DNA of 64,000 nt, taken from the NCBI GenBank assembly GCA_963693365.1, contig CAVNZM010000006.1:4588001-4652000 (forward strand), read 5' to 3'. Positions 1 to 21,434 of this stretch are shown piece after piece (the first letter of the stretch is position 1; the number at the start of each line of letters is the position of its first letter). The notes beneath the pieces are model-generated. The model was given only the letters and a program-made list of their open reading frames with translations. It was not told the origin of the DNA and did not search any database. This DNA is from Amoebidium appalachense (Eukaryota; Ichthyosporea). A program made the translations under genes and the position numbers.

Positions 1-1591
<1,591 letters not shown>

Positions 1592-1678
1592 AAAGAGCTC
1601 GAGAGTCGAAAGGAGGTGTGCTTGTATGTACTGGGAGAGCAGGTAGGCACAAAGGCAGGCGGGCGGGTGGGTTTTGTG

Positions 1679-1689
1679 TGCGTGTGTGT

Positions 1690-1735
<46 letters not shown>

Positions 1736-1741
1736 CGTTTC

Positions 1742-1772
<31 letters not shown>

Positions 1773-1773
1773 G
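1679..1773. repeat. (GT)n / G-run / (GT)n tract
   Basis: GT dinucleotides, a G-run of about 32 bases and GT again, ending at about 1773. A compound simple repeat typical of this window. Confidence 0.9.
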
Positions 1774-2771
1774 TCGAAAGGAAGGCATCCTTGTACACTG
1801 ATTTGATTGGCCAGATCCTGGATCAATAAGTTGAAATAAACACGGCCGTATGTCCGTGCAATCATACGGTACTCTGATCATGTCTTATAACCACGTGTCT
1901 GGAGACCATGGGAAGCTCCCATGAACCATCTATCTTACCAGAGGCATGTAAAAGATTACGAAGGTTTATTCCCGTTATAAGTGTAACACATATTTGTTAA
2001 CTTATTACGTCTTAAACAATGAACATATGTATACGCGTGCACCTGTACGCGAAAGGCAATCTAATTTATGGGGGAATGTTGTGAATGAGTGTAAGCGAAT
2101 GAACAATCAATAGACTTAGCTGTATATGGCGAAAAGCCACAAGCCAAGAGCCACGAGCCGCCGGCGAAAGATTGCCATGAGGCTTGTACTTATATTCTTA
2201 CAGAGAGATGAAATCAATTAACAGAGTGTGTAAATAATTAACAATGATATAAGGCTGATATATATCTGTCATTCTAGAGAAATATGTAGTAACTTGTAAT
2301 GTAAATATGCCCTGTACGTACTGTCTCTATATGATAAGTAGCTGTGAGCCGGATCCACTCATAAGGTCTTATAGGATGACATCATAGTGAGCAAAGAATA
2401 GATCGAATAGATTGATTGGTTAGATCTGTAGCCGCGCACTTTGTACATAGATGTCGGAACTCTTTTAACATGAAATTTAGTGTAGCCAAGAGCGCTAGAA
2501 AGTATAAAAGGTAGTTAGAATTCGTTAGATAGAAGGGGTCTTTCCCGTTCTTAGTACATGGTCACAACTAAGGGAAATAACACGCATAGAATAGGCATCG
2601 CTTGTCTATGGTCATCACTATTGCCTGTAGGCCATCGTATTGATACAGTCACGTACAGTTCCCTCGTCACATCTACATTACGGCCAGGTTGCCACAGCTT
2701 ATAAGCATCAATAAACGTCCAAGTATCCAAAAATTGCCATACTTAGTGTGTAACAGACCGCCGTCCTCAAC

Positions 2772-2819
<48 letters not shown>

Positions 2820-3244
2820 TGTCTGTATGTGTGTGTGTATGTGTGCGCGCGCGCGTGTCTGCGCGCGCGCGTGCGTGCGTGCTGCGTGTGTGTGTGTGCG
2901 TCTGTATCTGTGTGTAATTTAACAAACGCACCACGCGCAGGTGGATGGATACCCGGGCTGCTGACCTTGCACAGTGCACATCAATGACATCATGTGGTGG
3001 CCATGCGTACATGTACAGCCCGGTCCATATGTGGGCTTACTGCGAAATCTTACCGTATACGTAAAGTATTGTAAGATCTAGAATGATCTTTGCTCTTTGC
3101 GATGATGACCACGCATGCCAAGACTGAATGACATCTATTGAGTTCTATTTGTCGTTTTCATTGGTGTATTTCTATTTCCTAACCAAAAATGGTGTTTCTA
3201 AATGTTAGGGCTTGAAAAATTAGAAATTTCCGTTTGAGCGCGCG

Positions 3245-3279
<35 letters not shown>

Positions 3280-3664
3280 CAGAAAAACTGGGCATTGAAG
3301 AGCTCTTTGTAGCATTCTTGTTTTTATGTTTCTATATGCCATACGAAATCATTAAATGTATACACAGTGTATGTGACAAATAAGCCTTCAAATCACTTTT
3401 TGCCCGCACGATGCATCAAAAGAGAACTTCGAACCCTGTCCATTAGAGTGACTCTGACTCACTTGGCAAAAACGTTTGAAAGTTTCAGGTGTTTCACGTG
3501 TGTCACACCGACCACACACACACACATGGGCTATCTCAAACACGTGACAAATCTAATCTCTACCTTTTCGACAAGAAAACTCTACCTTTTCTTCTTGTCG
3601 ATTGGTAACGCCTCCTTTTACTTTCCCTCTTCTTCTTGCAGCAGCATCTATATTATCATCGAAC
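1774..3664. other. Intergenic DNA upstream of SGNH copy 1
   Basis: Between 1774 and 2773 the sequence is unique and of mixed composition, but no frame long enough to support a gene is seen. A (GT)n tract with GC alternation lies at 2774-2905 and a G-run at 3247-3277. From about 3355 the sequence is homologous to 11055 onward and belongs to the duplicated unit. A pyrimidine stretch ending in CAG at 3639-3641, 23 bases before the start codon, looks like a 3' splice site in the 5'UTR. Confidence 0.55.
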
Positions 3665-4178
3665 ATGGGCTGTCCGAGTTTCAAACACCACAGAAACATG
3701 ATGAGCGAGCTCTTGTTGGCTCAAGTGAGGTGGTGTGTGCGCGTGCTATTCCTCTTAGGTCTCCTCTCCCAGGTGTGGGCGGGTGATGTGGTTCTGCGAG
3801 CAGCAGGGGAGGACGGGGAGCTAAGAATAGCCTGCCTGGGGTATGTGTCACTCTATGGCGTGTGATCCTCATCTGTTCGATACATCATGTGTGTCTGTGC
3901 GTGTGTGTGCGTGTGCATGCATGTGTGTGTGCATGTGTTTTTATGTATGTGTGTGTGCGTGAGAATGTGTGCATGTGTGCGTACGTGTGTGTACGTGTTT
4001 GCTCGTGTGTTCGTGTGTGCTACAGTGTGTGGGGAAGGGGGCCATGTGTTCATGTGCGCGTGCGTGCGTGCTTGTGTGTGTTGGTGCGCACGTAGGCATG
4101 TGCGTGTGCGCGTGCGCATGAGTGTGCGGGTGCATGTGTGTGCGTGAGTGGGCGTGTGTGTGTGTGTGTGTGCGTGTG

Positions 4179-4209
<31 letters not shown>

Positions 4210-4780
4210 ATGTGATTAAATATGGCGTGAGTGTGCAGTGATAGCCAAGGTTGTTACAACGACGACGTTGATGGATCTGTGTTTTTCTTCCTGCGCCAGT
4301 GTCATAGGTTCTTCCAATAGAAAGCCACTACAGCAGTTCCAAACATCGTTTCTTCTTGTAACCCATGTTCTGTGATAATAAATTATGTTCTTTTCACCTA
4401 GCCTTTTTAGCACACACACCTACCCGTTACATCTGACATACACACTTAAAGAGAAAGGGTAAGCCCTTATAGCCCTCGTGGGTAGGGTTAGGTAGTGGGG
4501 CTGGGGGCCGGGGGGGGGGGGGGGGGGGGGGGGGGGTGGAGAGGTGTGGGGGGGGGGGGGGGGGGGGGGGAAGCAACTTACACTGCACAAACTTGAAGAT
4601 ATCTGCAAGACCTGGTTGATCAGAGGCATATGACCCGCCCCTTCGCAAGCACTTTTCCCTTCTCATTACTCCTTATTTTATTCGGCCCACATGCCTGCCC
4701 GCCTCCCCTCTCCCTTCCCCCCAACCTCTGTCTCTCCACCCTCGCACACGCACACCCACACCCACATGCACACGCTGGCG

Positions 4781-4813
<33 letters not shown>

Positions 4814-5279
4814 CCACCCACACACACACCCACACACCCACCCACACACACACACACACACAGAACCCCCCTCAACCCCCTGCCCCCCTCCCCCTCTCCT
4901 CCTCTCTCTCTCTCCCCCCGCCTTCACCCCCCCCCCCCCCCCCCACACACACACAAAACCCACCCACCCGCCTGCCTTTCTGCCAGCCTAGCTCTCCCAA
5001 CTCAAACACACACCTACCCCACAGGGACAGCCTCACCTATGGGAATGGTATGCACCTTGCTAACGCCAACGGTACGGGGCCGATGCCAAATCGCGGCAAC
5101 TATCCAATGATGATGGAGAAGAATCTGAAGAGGATTGTAAAGGCGAAGATGGGGTTGGAACTCAAAGTGGGAAATTTCGGTTTGAAATCGGCGACCGCCA
5201 TGAAACTGCGTTCCTTCCCGGTGAGTCCAAAAAAAAAAAAACTTTTTCTCTAAAGAAGAATTCATGTTGGACCCCCGAC

Positions 5280-5313
<34 letters not shown>

Positions 5314-5502
5314 CGGTGCCCCTTCAGGATCCAATGTGTTCACTTTTTTTTACTTATCCCTTATTTGCCCTTCACCGTGTTCGTTGTATTTCCGTTTTTT
5401 TTTCTTTTTTTTGGTTTTTTGGTTTTTCGTTTGTATGTTGAACCACACTTCAACCCTTACAACACTCCCTCCTTCCTGCCTTCTCCATCTCCTTGTCCTC
5501 AA

Positions 5503-5541
<39 letters not shown>

Positions 5542-5627
5542 TTTTCCCCACAAAAAAAAAAAAGAAAAGAAAGAAACTTGTGGTCAGTACTGAACTGTCC
5601 TGTTACGGATGGAGGGGAGGGAGCCCT

Positions 5628-5658
<31 letters not shown>

Positions 5659-6130
5659 GGGGGAGGGGGGGGAGGGGGGATGGGGGATATGTCTGGTAGT
5701 TCAAATCGACCTTTTTTGAATACCGAGGGAGACTATTTTTCCCTCTTTCTTTTCGTCTTTTGTTCTTTCGCTTTCTGACTGTAATACTACAGAGGGGGGG
5801 TGACCGTGCGCAGGTGTCCTACTGGGATAGTGCTCAGTTTGTAGCTGCCAAGGAGTTCAACCCCCACCTCGTTATTATCTTGTTGGGCACAAACGACGCA
5901 AAGATCAAAACATGGTGAGTAAACTTACCACTTCCCCCCCGCTCCGCGGCTTCCCCTCCCCGGCCTGCCCTCCCTCCCTCCCCCCCCCCATCCCCGCGGC
6001 TTGCCCTTCTCCCCCTACTCTCCCCCTTCCTCCTAACACCACCACACATACAACTTATCATGGTACTAATGCAGACCACCACATTTATGCATACCCACCC
6101 ACCCACTTATGTAGCCACAAGTGTACACAT

Positions 6131-6188
<58 letters not shown>

Positions 6189-6224
6189 TCACACACACAC
6201 TCACATGCGCATACACACGCGTAC

Positions 6225-6268
<44 letters not shown>

Positions 6269-6350
6269 TACTCACACACACATACACACACACGCACACG
6301 CACACACGCACGCACGCATGCACGCACGCACACGCACGCACACACACACA

Positions 6351-6411
<61 letters not shown>

Positions 6412-7541
6412 GACCGACAAGGCCCGGCAGTTCTTTTCAGCCGACTATCGAGATCTCATTTCAGAGTTCTCGAAGCCAACAAGTAAGTAACCGCCAATCT
6501 CTCTTTTCAGTTTCTTTTCATCTTTCTTCTCTGATCTTACAGTGTGATGGCTGTATGTGTTTTGAGGCCACTTGCTATGTCTTATCTACACTAAAAATAA
6601 TCCACCTCTCTCTCGCACAGCCTTTCAACGGCTAACGGTTCAATACAGACTACAGACTCTCTGGAAACTTTCCATCTAAAATGACGTCACACTGAGATAC
6701 TTCCATATGTATTTCAGTGTGACGTCACATGCCATTGCGATTTTAGCCGGCGGCGGCAAAATTTTGGTAGTCTGACAGCGTAGTCTGTTTTGAACCGTTG
6801 TCCTTAAGGAGAAAAGGTTCAAAACCGACTATGTACGCCGTCAGACTAGCAAAATTTAGCCGCCACCAGCTGAAATTGCTGTCATGTAACTGCAGCCTGA
6901 GATACTTCCATATATCGAAGTATCTCAGTGTGACGTCATTTCAGATTGAAATTTTCCCGGAAGTCTGTAGTGTGACGGGGTACGTAGTCTTTTTTAAACC
7001 ATTAGTCGTTACTGGACTGCTTTTCCTGGCCCATTACTTTTCTGCAGCACAAATTGCTGTTTAAGATGACAAAGGGTTCTAACCCAATTTGCTTGGCTTT
7101 ACATCTTATTCCCCCAGGGATAAGAGTTGTATACAATCCGTTGCCTCCAAAAATAACTTCCCCATTACTTGTTTGTTGTGAGCCTAGGGGTTAACCGGTG
7201 GAAAGGGGAAAGGACGAAGAAGGGGGGGGGGGGGGGGGGAGGGGGGGGAGGGGGGGGGAGAGAGAGAGAGTGGGGAGGTGATTTAATCACATGGTAGGAG
7301 TTTCTCTTCCTTTTAGGTAGCTCCTTCCGGTCTGTCCACGGGATCATTATCAGGAATAGGTAATTCTAAATTTAAAATTTAGCATAAAACATTCGAACTT
7401 AAAGGTGCCACCCGGAAAGTTTTCACTTTTTCCTCCTAGGTGTAAAGCCTCTAAGATCCTGTTGGTTTTTACTGCTGGTAGACAGGGAGAAGGGTGGGAG
7501 GTGGGGGACCAGGGTGTAGTGGTGTGTGTGTGTGTGCGTGC

Positions 7542-7594
<53 letters not shown>

Positions 7595-8025
7595 TGTTGT
7601 AAATGTGGTGTGGATGTGGTGTGGATGTGTGGAAGGGAAGGGTCGGGGGGGACAGGGGGGGAGGGGGTGGTGAAGATAAGAGGGGGCGGGGGGGGGGGGG
7701 GGGGGGGGGGAGAAGTGAAAATGTGGAGTGGGGTTGAGGGGAGGAGAATGGGGGGGAGGGGGGGAGGGGCAAACATAGAGTCTAACGACTTGCGGTTGTG
7801 TGCAGATCCGTCCCTGCGTAAGATGTTGCTGGCACTCCCCCCCACAGCACACAGTGACAAGTTTTATGTCAAGGACGTCGATCTCCAATCAGGTACAGGA
7901 TTTATTTTTAGTTTTTAGCTTTAAATCCCACGTGCCCACCTGAGGCCTATACAAACGCGACATGTACTTTGGGCACACGATCACTGCAACAAACAGTAAT
8001 AGGCTGACTTTCCCATACCCTGTCC

Positions 8026-8066
<41 letters not shown>

Positions 8067-8493
8067 ACACACACACACGCACGCACAAAAACAACAACAG
8101 CTAACACATACACAGGCTTTGGGATCCTGAATGCATTACTGGTGCACAAGGCAGCCCCTCCCTTCCCCTAGGCCTCCCCCCCCCCCCCCCCCCCCCCCCC
8201 CCTCCCCGGGTCCCCGGTGCCCCCAGGCTCTTTTTTCTTTGGACATGGGCTCTATTTTCCTACTTTTTTTTATTGTTTTATAGAATCTATGGTTGTGGTG
8301 TGTATGGTCCTAGTGTGCTTATTTTTGCGTATCTGCACTGTGCGTTTAACCATGGATGTTTTGTAGGTTTTACCTGACTAACTCATTCACGCATACACTC
8401 ACGCACGCACTTACTCACCAACATATACACAGGCACACGTGTACACGTGCACGCGCACGCACAAACGTGTATGCGCACGACGATGCACACACG

Positions 8494-8558
<65 letters not shown>

Positions 8559-8848
8559 GCCCCCCCCTCCGGCCCCTTCCCCGCCCCAAAAATAAATAAA
8601 TCTAAATAAAATTTAATATATAATGGATAAAACAGTGGTGCGGCCTATGATAGAAAAGATAGCTACCGATTTGGGGCTGGACACAATCGACATGAGGGCA
8701 GTACTGGCCGCAAAATCGGTCGAGGCGGAGCAGGAGGAGAGGTGGGACATCGTTTTTTACCTCCCAAAATTTTTTTTTCTTTTCTTTTTTCTTTTTTTTT
8801 TGGGGGGGAAATTTTTTTCTTGTGTGTGTGTGTGTGTGTGTGTGTGTT

Positions 8849-8883
<35 letters not shown>

Positions 8884-9267
8884 GTGTGTGTGTGCGCGCG
8901 TGCTTGCATGTGTGTGTGTGTGTGTGTGTGCCTGTGTGCCTGTGTATGTGTGTGTGTGTGTTTGTGTGTGTGTGCGTGCGTGTGTGTGTGCGTGCGTGTG
9001 TGTGTGTGTGTGTGTGCGCGCACGCGTGTGCGTGTGTGCAAGTATGGGTGTGGGTGGGTGGGTGACTGAGTGGCACCGTGACTGGGTAGCTGGGTGTGCA
9101 GGTTGAGTGAGCCGGAAAGGAGGTGAAAGCAAAAAAGCACGCAACTGCACTCTGCCGACCTCCCCCCCCCCCCCCCCTCCCCCCCTTCTTCCACTTTCTG
9201 CTCCCCTCACCCCTCCTCCCTCGCCCCCCATCCGCCCCCCCCCCTCCCCCCCCCCCCCATTCGTGAG

Positions 9268-9311
<44 letters not shown>

Positions 9312-9508
9312 ATGGCTTCACCCACACAAGCAATCGCACGTTTACATACCATGTCGGTGTCTCCGTTGTTGTTGTACTTTGCATGTGTGGAATTGCCTAC
9401 ATTATAAAATGTATGTAGACAATGGCATTACACTTTGTATATGCACGGCCCGATGCATGCTTAACCGTGAACGTGGAACAAAAGGAGAGGAAGGAAATGG
9501 GATTGGAA

Positions 9509-9541
<33 letters not shown>

Positions 9542-9644
9542 GGGAAGGGGAGGGGAGGGGGGGGGGGGGAGGAGGAGGGGGGAGGGGTTAGCGTTAGTGA
9601 AATGTACGGGCACGGATTGCATTCTGGTTTTCTAACCTTTTGCT

Positions 9645-9676
<32 letters not shown>

Positions 9677-9815
9677 TTTTTTTTTTCCCCCTCTTGTGGG
9701 CAGTTTTTGCATGGGGGAGGTGGGTGACGGGGTGCATCCGTGTGCAAGAGGTGCTGCAAAGATGGCGGCAGCAGCGTCAAAGGCCGTACGTGATTGGATG
9801 AGCAGCAGCCAATAG
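3665..9815 (+). CDS. SGNH/GDSL-family hydrolase, copy 1 (7 exons)
   Basis: Predicted 289-residue serine esterase/lipase of the SGNH superfamily. Exons: 3665-3840, 5025-5220, 5793-5914, 6412-6482, 7806-7892, 8636-8741, 9704-9815. All donors are GT, all acceptors AG, and phases agree at every junction. Residues about 25-40 are hydrophobic ([16 protein letters not shown]), suggesting a signal peptide or signal anchor and a secreted or membrane-facing enzyme. The GDSL block is split by intron 1 and puts the nucleophile at Ser61. GTND (156-159) supplies block III Asn158. DGVHP puts the catalytic Asp/His pair at D261/H264. The start is chosen because the 23 bases between an upstream acceptor-like AG and the ATG differ by 2 bases from copy 2, so they are not coding. 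Introns hold mostly (GT)n, (CA)n, G and C tracts; intron 4 holds a foldback element. The substrate is not predictable from the sequence. Confidence 0.85.
6632..7015. mobile_element. Foldback/MITE-like palindromic element in SGNH copy 1 intron 4
   Basis: A roughly 385-bp imperfect inverted repeat. The left arm (about 6632-6800) and right arm (about 6805-7015) are reverse complements. The inner arms meet near 6800 with GTTTTGAACC facing GGTTCAAAAC. Each arm has a nested hairpin with GAGATACTTCC, and TGACGTCA occurs at 6682-6689, 6720-6727 and 6931-6938. The homologous intron of copy 2 (15631-16712) goes from exon to the shared TTTTCTTGGCCTATTACTTTT-like flank without it. No transposase is present; it would be non-autonomous. 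Confidence 0.75.
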
Positions 9816-10474
9816 AAACGATCCATACGAGCAAAGGTGATGTGTGATTGGATAAACAGAAAATAAAAGTGACAAGGTGGTGTGTAATGGGATAAACATG
9901 CATTCGGAATGACACATATGCACTGGTATCCATATTTCGTTCATGACAGAGATATCAATGGTAAATGAGCGCACCTTCAACAGACGCAATAACACACACA
10001 CACGCACACATGCATGCATACACACGAACACACACACACACACACACACGAATACACACACACATGCATGCATGCATACACACGAACACACACACACACA
10101 CACGCACGAATACACACACACATACGCATACACACACACGAGCACATACATACATACACACACAACACACAACCAAACACACACACGAACACGATTTGCA
10201 TACAAACGCGAAACACGTGCACATGAACACGCGCACACCAGGAGCACACGAACACATGCCAACACACGTCACACACACACACATGAACACATATAAAATG
10301 ACATACACTGTGGTAAGCGCGGTTGTGCGCAACACACCTTGTATGAGCTCTTTTTATGCGTGTGTGTGCTGGGAGGGGGGGGGGGGGATTTCTCTGGTGC
10401 ACATATACCTGTCAGACTCTGTACTCGGCATGTGCGGTGATATAACCCAGTAATCCGGATCCCCAGTCGCAAAG

Positions 10475-10667
10475 GTTAACTTTGTGTTCATACTAAGTTA
10501 TCCGTAAGTTAACTTTGTGTTCATGCTAGGTTACTCTAAAGTTAACTCTGTGCTCATACTAAGCTACCCTAAAGTTAACTTTGTGTTCATACTAAGTTAC
10601 CCTAAAGTTATTTTTGTGTTCATACTAAGTTACCCAATAGTTAACTTTGTGTTCATGAATAGTTACC
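10475..10667 (+). repeat. 33-bp minisatellite, about 6 units (copy 1)
   Basis: Six imperfect units of about 33 bp, each beginning GTTAACTTTGTGTTCAT and ending in AAGTTACCCTAAA or a variant. The matching array lies at the equivalent place downstream of copy 2 (19503-19665). The array is open in one frame (11 residues per unit), but copy 2 has a unit of different length, so it is not treated as coding. Confidence 0.9.
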
Positions 10668-10684
10668 TCGAGAAGACTTCTCGA
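10668..10684. repeat. 17-nt perfect palindrome (copy 1)
   Basis: TCGAGAAGACTTCTCGA: two 8-nt arms around one central A, directly after the minisatellite. An identical palindrome is found at 19666-19682. Confidence 0.9.
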
Positions 10685-11497
10685 CCGAAATGCTTTCTGT
10701 CTGCCTGACGGGGCAGAAAAAAATGATATTGTAACTATATTGTACAGATTTAAATTACCAGTAAATTTAATGTAGTCGCATAGGGGCCGGTTCCCGTATG
10801 CATGAATCGTTGAACAAAATATAAAAATTTCTGTATCATGAAAGGATATGCAACAATGTCAAGGAATCTTAGAATCTATTGCGTTCTATTCTTCGTTTTG
10901 ATTGGGACCTTTTTATAGACTCCATGGTTTGAAAGTAATGAATTTCAGGGATCAGCCTAATGCCACCTAATAATTTAGGAGGTCGTTCAGAAACGCAAGA
11001 CCCTCCATATCATTCTCATATTTTCTCGATGTTGACTAAATATGTTTATATGTTCACAAACAGTGTAAGGGCAAATAAGCCGTCACATTAATTTTTGTCC
11101 GCACCAAATGGTGCCAGGTGGCAACCACTGTAACTTTTGCCTGATTACTTCAAACCCTGCTCATTAGAGTGGCTCACCAATGAGTCACAGACTGTACACC
11201 ATGTGTTATGATGTGTACACATGCGGAGCTATTGCGGACGAAACGTTTGTTTTGTGCACACAGCGTGACCGTTATTGTCAAAGTTTTCATACGCAGTGAC
11301 ATTTTGTAGGTTGTAGGTTTTGCCACGGAACCACACCGTCCACAGTGTCACACACATTGTGAGCCATCTAGACAGCTGACATATATACCTCTGCCTTTTC
11401 TTCTTACCGATTAGTAACACTCCCAGTTACTTTCAGGATCCCTCTTCTTTATTTTCCCAATTCTTCTTGCAGCAGCATCGACTCGCATGCATTGAAA

Positions 11498-18857
<7,360 letters not shown>

Positions 18858-19259
18858 AAACGATCCATATGGATAAAGGTGATGTGTGATTGGATAAACA
18901 GGCAGTTGGAAGGGCACAAACACACGGGTTTCCATATTTAGCTCACCCAAGCAATGTGAAGGATTAGAGGCTAGGGCTAAAAAAAAGAAGAAGAAAAAAG
19001 ACTAGTATAGCAAGCATTTGGATATGTATGTACGTGGGGGTGAAGTCACCAAAATGCCTAACTACACACACTGTTGTTCGAATCTGGCAATCACGGATGT
19101 GCACACACACAACACACGCACGAACACACGCGTGAGCGCACACACACACACGCAAACACATGGAAACACAGGAACACATAATAACGTGACATACACTGTG
19201 ATAAGTGCTCGTGTACGTTCACACCTTGCATGAGCTCTTTTTGTGTGTGTGCCTGGGGG

Positions 19260-19295
<36 letters not shown>

Positions 19296-19318
19296 TTGTT
19301 ATCTTAGTATTGCATCCG

Positions 19319-19355
<37 letters not shown>

Positions 19356-19502
19356 GCTTTATTCCACTTGCTTTATGTCAAAGAGAGAAAAAGGGCTGGT
19401 GTACAAGTACTTCTAGTGTACATATTTCTCTGGTGCACATATACCTCTGCCTCTGTACTCAGCATGGCATTGCACGGTGAGAACCTAATCCCCAGTTTTA
19501 GC

Positions 19503-19665
19503 GGTTAACTTTGTGTTCATCCCAAGTTACATGTAAGTTAACTTTGTGCTCATACCAAGTTACCCGTAAGTTAACTTTGTGTTCATACCAAGTTACCCTA
19601 AAGTTAACTTTATGTTCATACCAAGTTAGTACCACAAGTTAACTTTGTGTTCATACTAAGTTACC
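19503..19665 (+). repeat. 33-bp minisatellite, about 5 units (copy 2)
   Basis: Five imperfect units with the GTTAACTTTGTGTTCAT core, homologous to 10475-10667. One unit has two extra bases. Confidence 0.9.
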
Positions 19666-19682
19666 TCGAGAAGACTTCTCGA
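19666..19682. repeat. 17-nt perfect palindrome (copy 2)
   Basis: Identical to 10668-10684 and again directly after the minisatellite. Its conservation in both units exceeds that of the surrounding DNA. Confidence 0.9.
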
Positions 19683-19986
19683 CCGAAATGCCATCTGCCT
19701 GACTGGGCAGAAAATGATCCAGTAACCAAAGATTGCAAACCTTAAGTGTTATTCCCCTGTATAGTGTTAGTTTAGTAGCATAAGTGTAATGTACAGTAGT
19801 GCACATACGGGCCGGTTCCCGTGTGAATAAGTCGTTGGACATCAACATTTCCGTATTACGAAAGTGTCTGGACAAAGTAACATGTCTCCACCTCCCTCTC
19901 GAACTTCACCGGGATCAATTGCAAACCAACGGTAACCCCCCCCCCCCCTCCCCCCGCCCCTCGGGGCCCCACCTCCGTAACACCGT

Positions 19987-20027
<41 letters not shown>

Positions 20028-20208
20028 CACACTGTGACACACACACACTTTCCCCACATCTCCCCCCCATCCCCCCGACCCCGTCATCCCCCCCCCTTAC
20101 CCATCCCATTCCCCCAGCACACACAAACACACCACACACCATATATAGCACCATATTTTCCCCACATCTTCTCCCCCTGCTTCCCCTCCCACCCCCCCCA
20201 CCTCCCGG

Positions 20209-20240
<32 letters not shown>

Positions 20241-20359
20241 CACACAACACACAACACACATTCATACATCTTGAGCTGCCACGTACGCGTGGTGGCAATT
20301 TGTTGGCTCTATCCCGTGGTTGTTGCGGTGGTGGTGGTGTATATGCGTGTGTGTGTGTG

Positions 20360-20401
<42 letters not shown>

Positions 20402-20489
20402 ACGTGTATGTGTGTTTTGGGGGGGGGGGGGGGGGGTAGGTAACTTGTGATACTGGCACGCATAGAGGGTTTTCGTGCGTGTGTTGGCT

Positions 20490-20557
<68 letters not shown>

Positions 20558-21346
20558 CGTGCGCATGCGCACGCGTGAACAATTGATGTGTGTGTGTAGC
20601 ACACTGTGTGTGCGTGCGGTTTTGTGACTGGAACGCTGTGGTTGTGCATGCACACTTCTTTAAGCCTTGTGTGTGTGTGTGTGTGGTTTGTGGGGGGGGG
20701 GGAGGGAGGGGGGGGGGGGAGGAATATATTGCACGTGCATGCAGGGGTCGATATCTACATTACTGCTAAGAAGATCTGCTTCATACACTAACTTGCCTGT
20801 TGTATTCTTCTTTTTCTTTTTTTCTTCGAGTGAAAAGTGGTGACTGAGTAGTTAGGGAGGGAGGGGGGGGGGGAGGGAGGGGGGGGGGGGGGGGGGGGGG
20901 GAGGTGTGGCTGCATTTACGGGTTTGTATTTACATGTTTAATCGTACACAAAAATAAAGCGGGGAAACCCCCATTCCAGTCTAAGCTTTCAACGATATAA
21001 TAAAAACCCAGAGAACTGTTAAAAAAATGGATTGATTTAGCTACCAGTCGCATAGGTAACAAAATTCAGAATAGCAAAAAAAAAAAAAAAAAAAAAAAAA
21101 CCCCGAAAGGAAGAAAAAGAAAACATTTCCACTACACCACTGCCCAACCCCTCCCCAAGCACCCCCGTCCCCTCCCCCAAGTACATCACACATAATACCA
21201 CGTGCAGTCTTCTAAATTTCATTCATTCATACGCACACTACAACAACCATTCGCCTCCAACCAACATCTCCCCCCCCCCCCCCCCCCCCCCCCCCTCCCC
21301 CCGCAGGGACAATCACGTTTCCGCTACACCACCACAGCCCACCTCA

Positions 21347-21408
<62 letters not shown>

Positions 21409-21434
21409 CTCCCACCCCCTCCACAAGCACACTC

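Larger units (their letters stand above)
3355..10840 (+). repeat. Tandem duplication unit 1 (SGNH gene plus flanks)
   Basis: This segment is homologous to about 11055-19850. Shared pieces in the same order are: upstream unique DNA, all seven SGNH exons, the DNA just after the stop codon, a 33-bp minisatellite, a 17-nt palindrome and a GGCCGGTTCCCGT block at about 10787 and 19809. Ends are approximate. Unit 2 is longer mainly because of longer introns and an insertion in its intron 2, while unit 1 alone carries a foldback element in intron 4. Confidence 0.85.
9816..11497. other. Spacer between the two SGNH copies
   Basis: The first ~60 bases after the stop match the DNA after the copy 2 stop. 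Then come degenerate (CA)n with ATGCATGCATACACACG-type words (about 9990-10290), the 33-bp minisatellite, the palindrome and unique DNA. From about 11055 it matches the upstream flank of copy 1. A pyrimidine tract and CAG at 11470-11472 precede the copy 2 start codon. No other gene is seen. Confidence 0.6.
18858..21434. other. Intergenic region between SGNH copy 2 and the phosphatase
   Basis: Up to about 19850 this is the duplicated downstream flank. Beyond it are (CA)n (19988-20023, 20210-20235), (GT)n (20347-20400, 20489-20548), GC alternation near 20550-20575, several C and G tracts, and unique DNA at 20930-21075 and 21185-21270. No coding exon is supported. Confidence 0.55.

Noticed and set aside
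6060-6635. Thr-His and Cys-Val rich frames over CA/GT repeats
   Set aside because: Microsatellite translation within an SGNH intron; the same happens in every CA/GT tract of the window.
8101-8150. Possible extra SGNH exon after an AG at about 8115
   Set aside because: Skipping it keeps phase and matches copy 2, which lacks an equivalent open segment.
10517-10708. 63-codon frame with an 11-residue repeat in the 33-bp minisatellite
   Set aside because: The homologous array in copy 2 has a unit that breaks the frame, so coding is not conserved.
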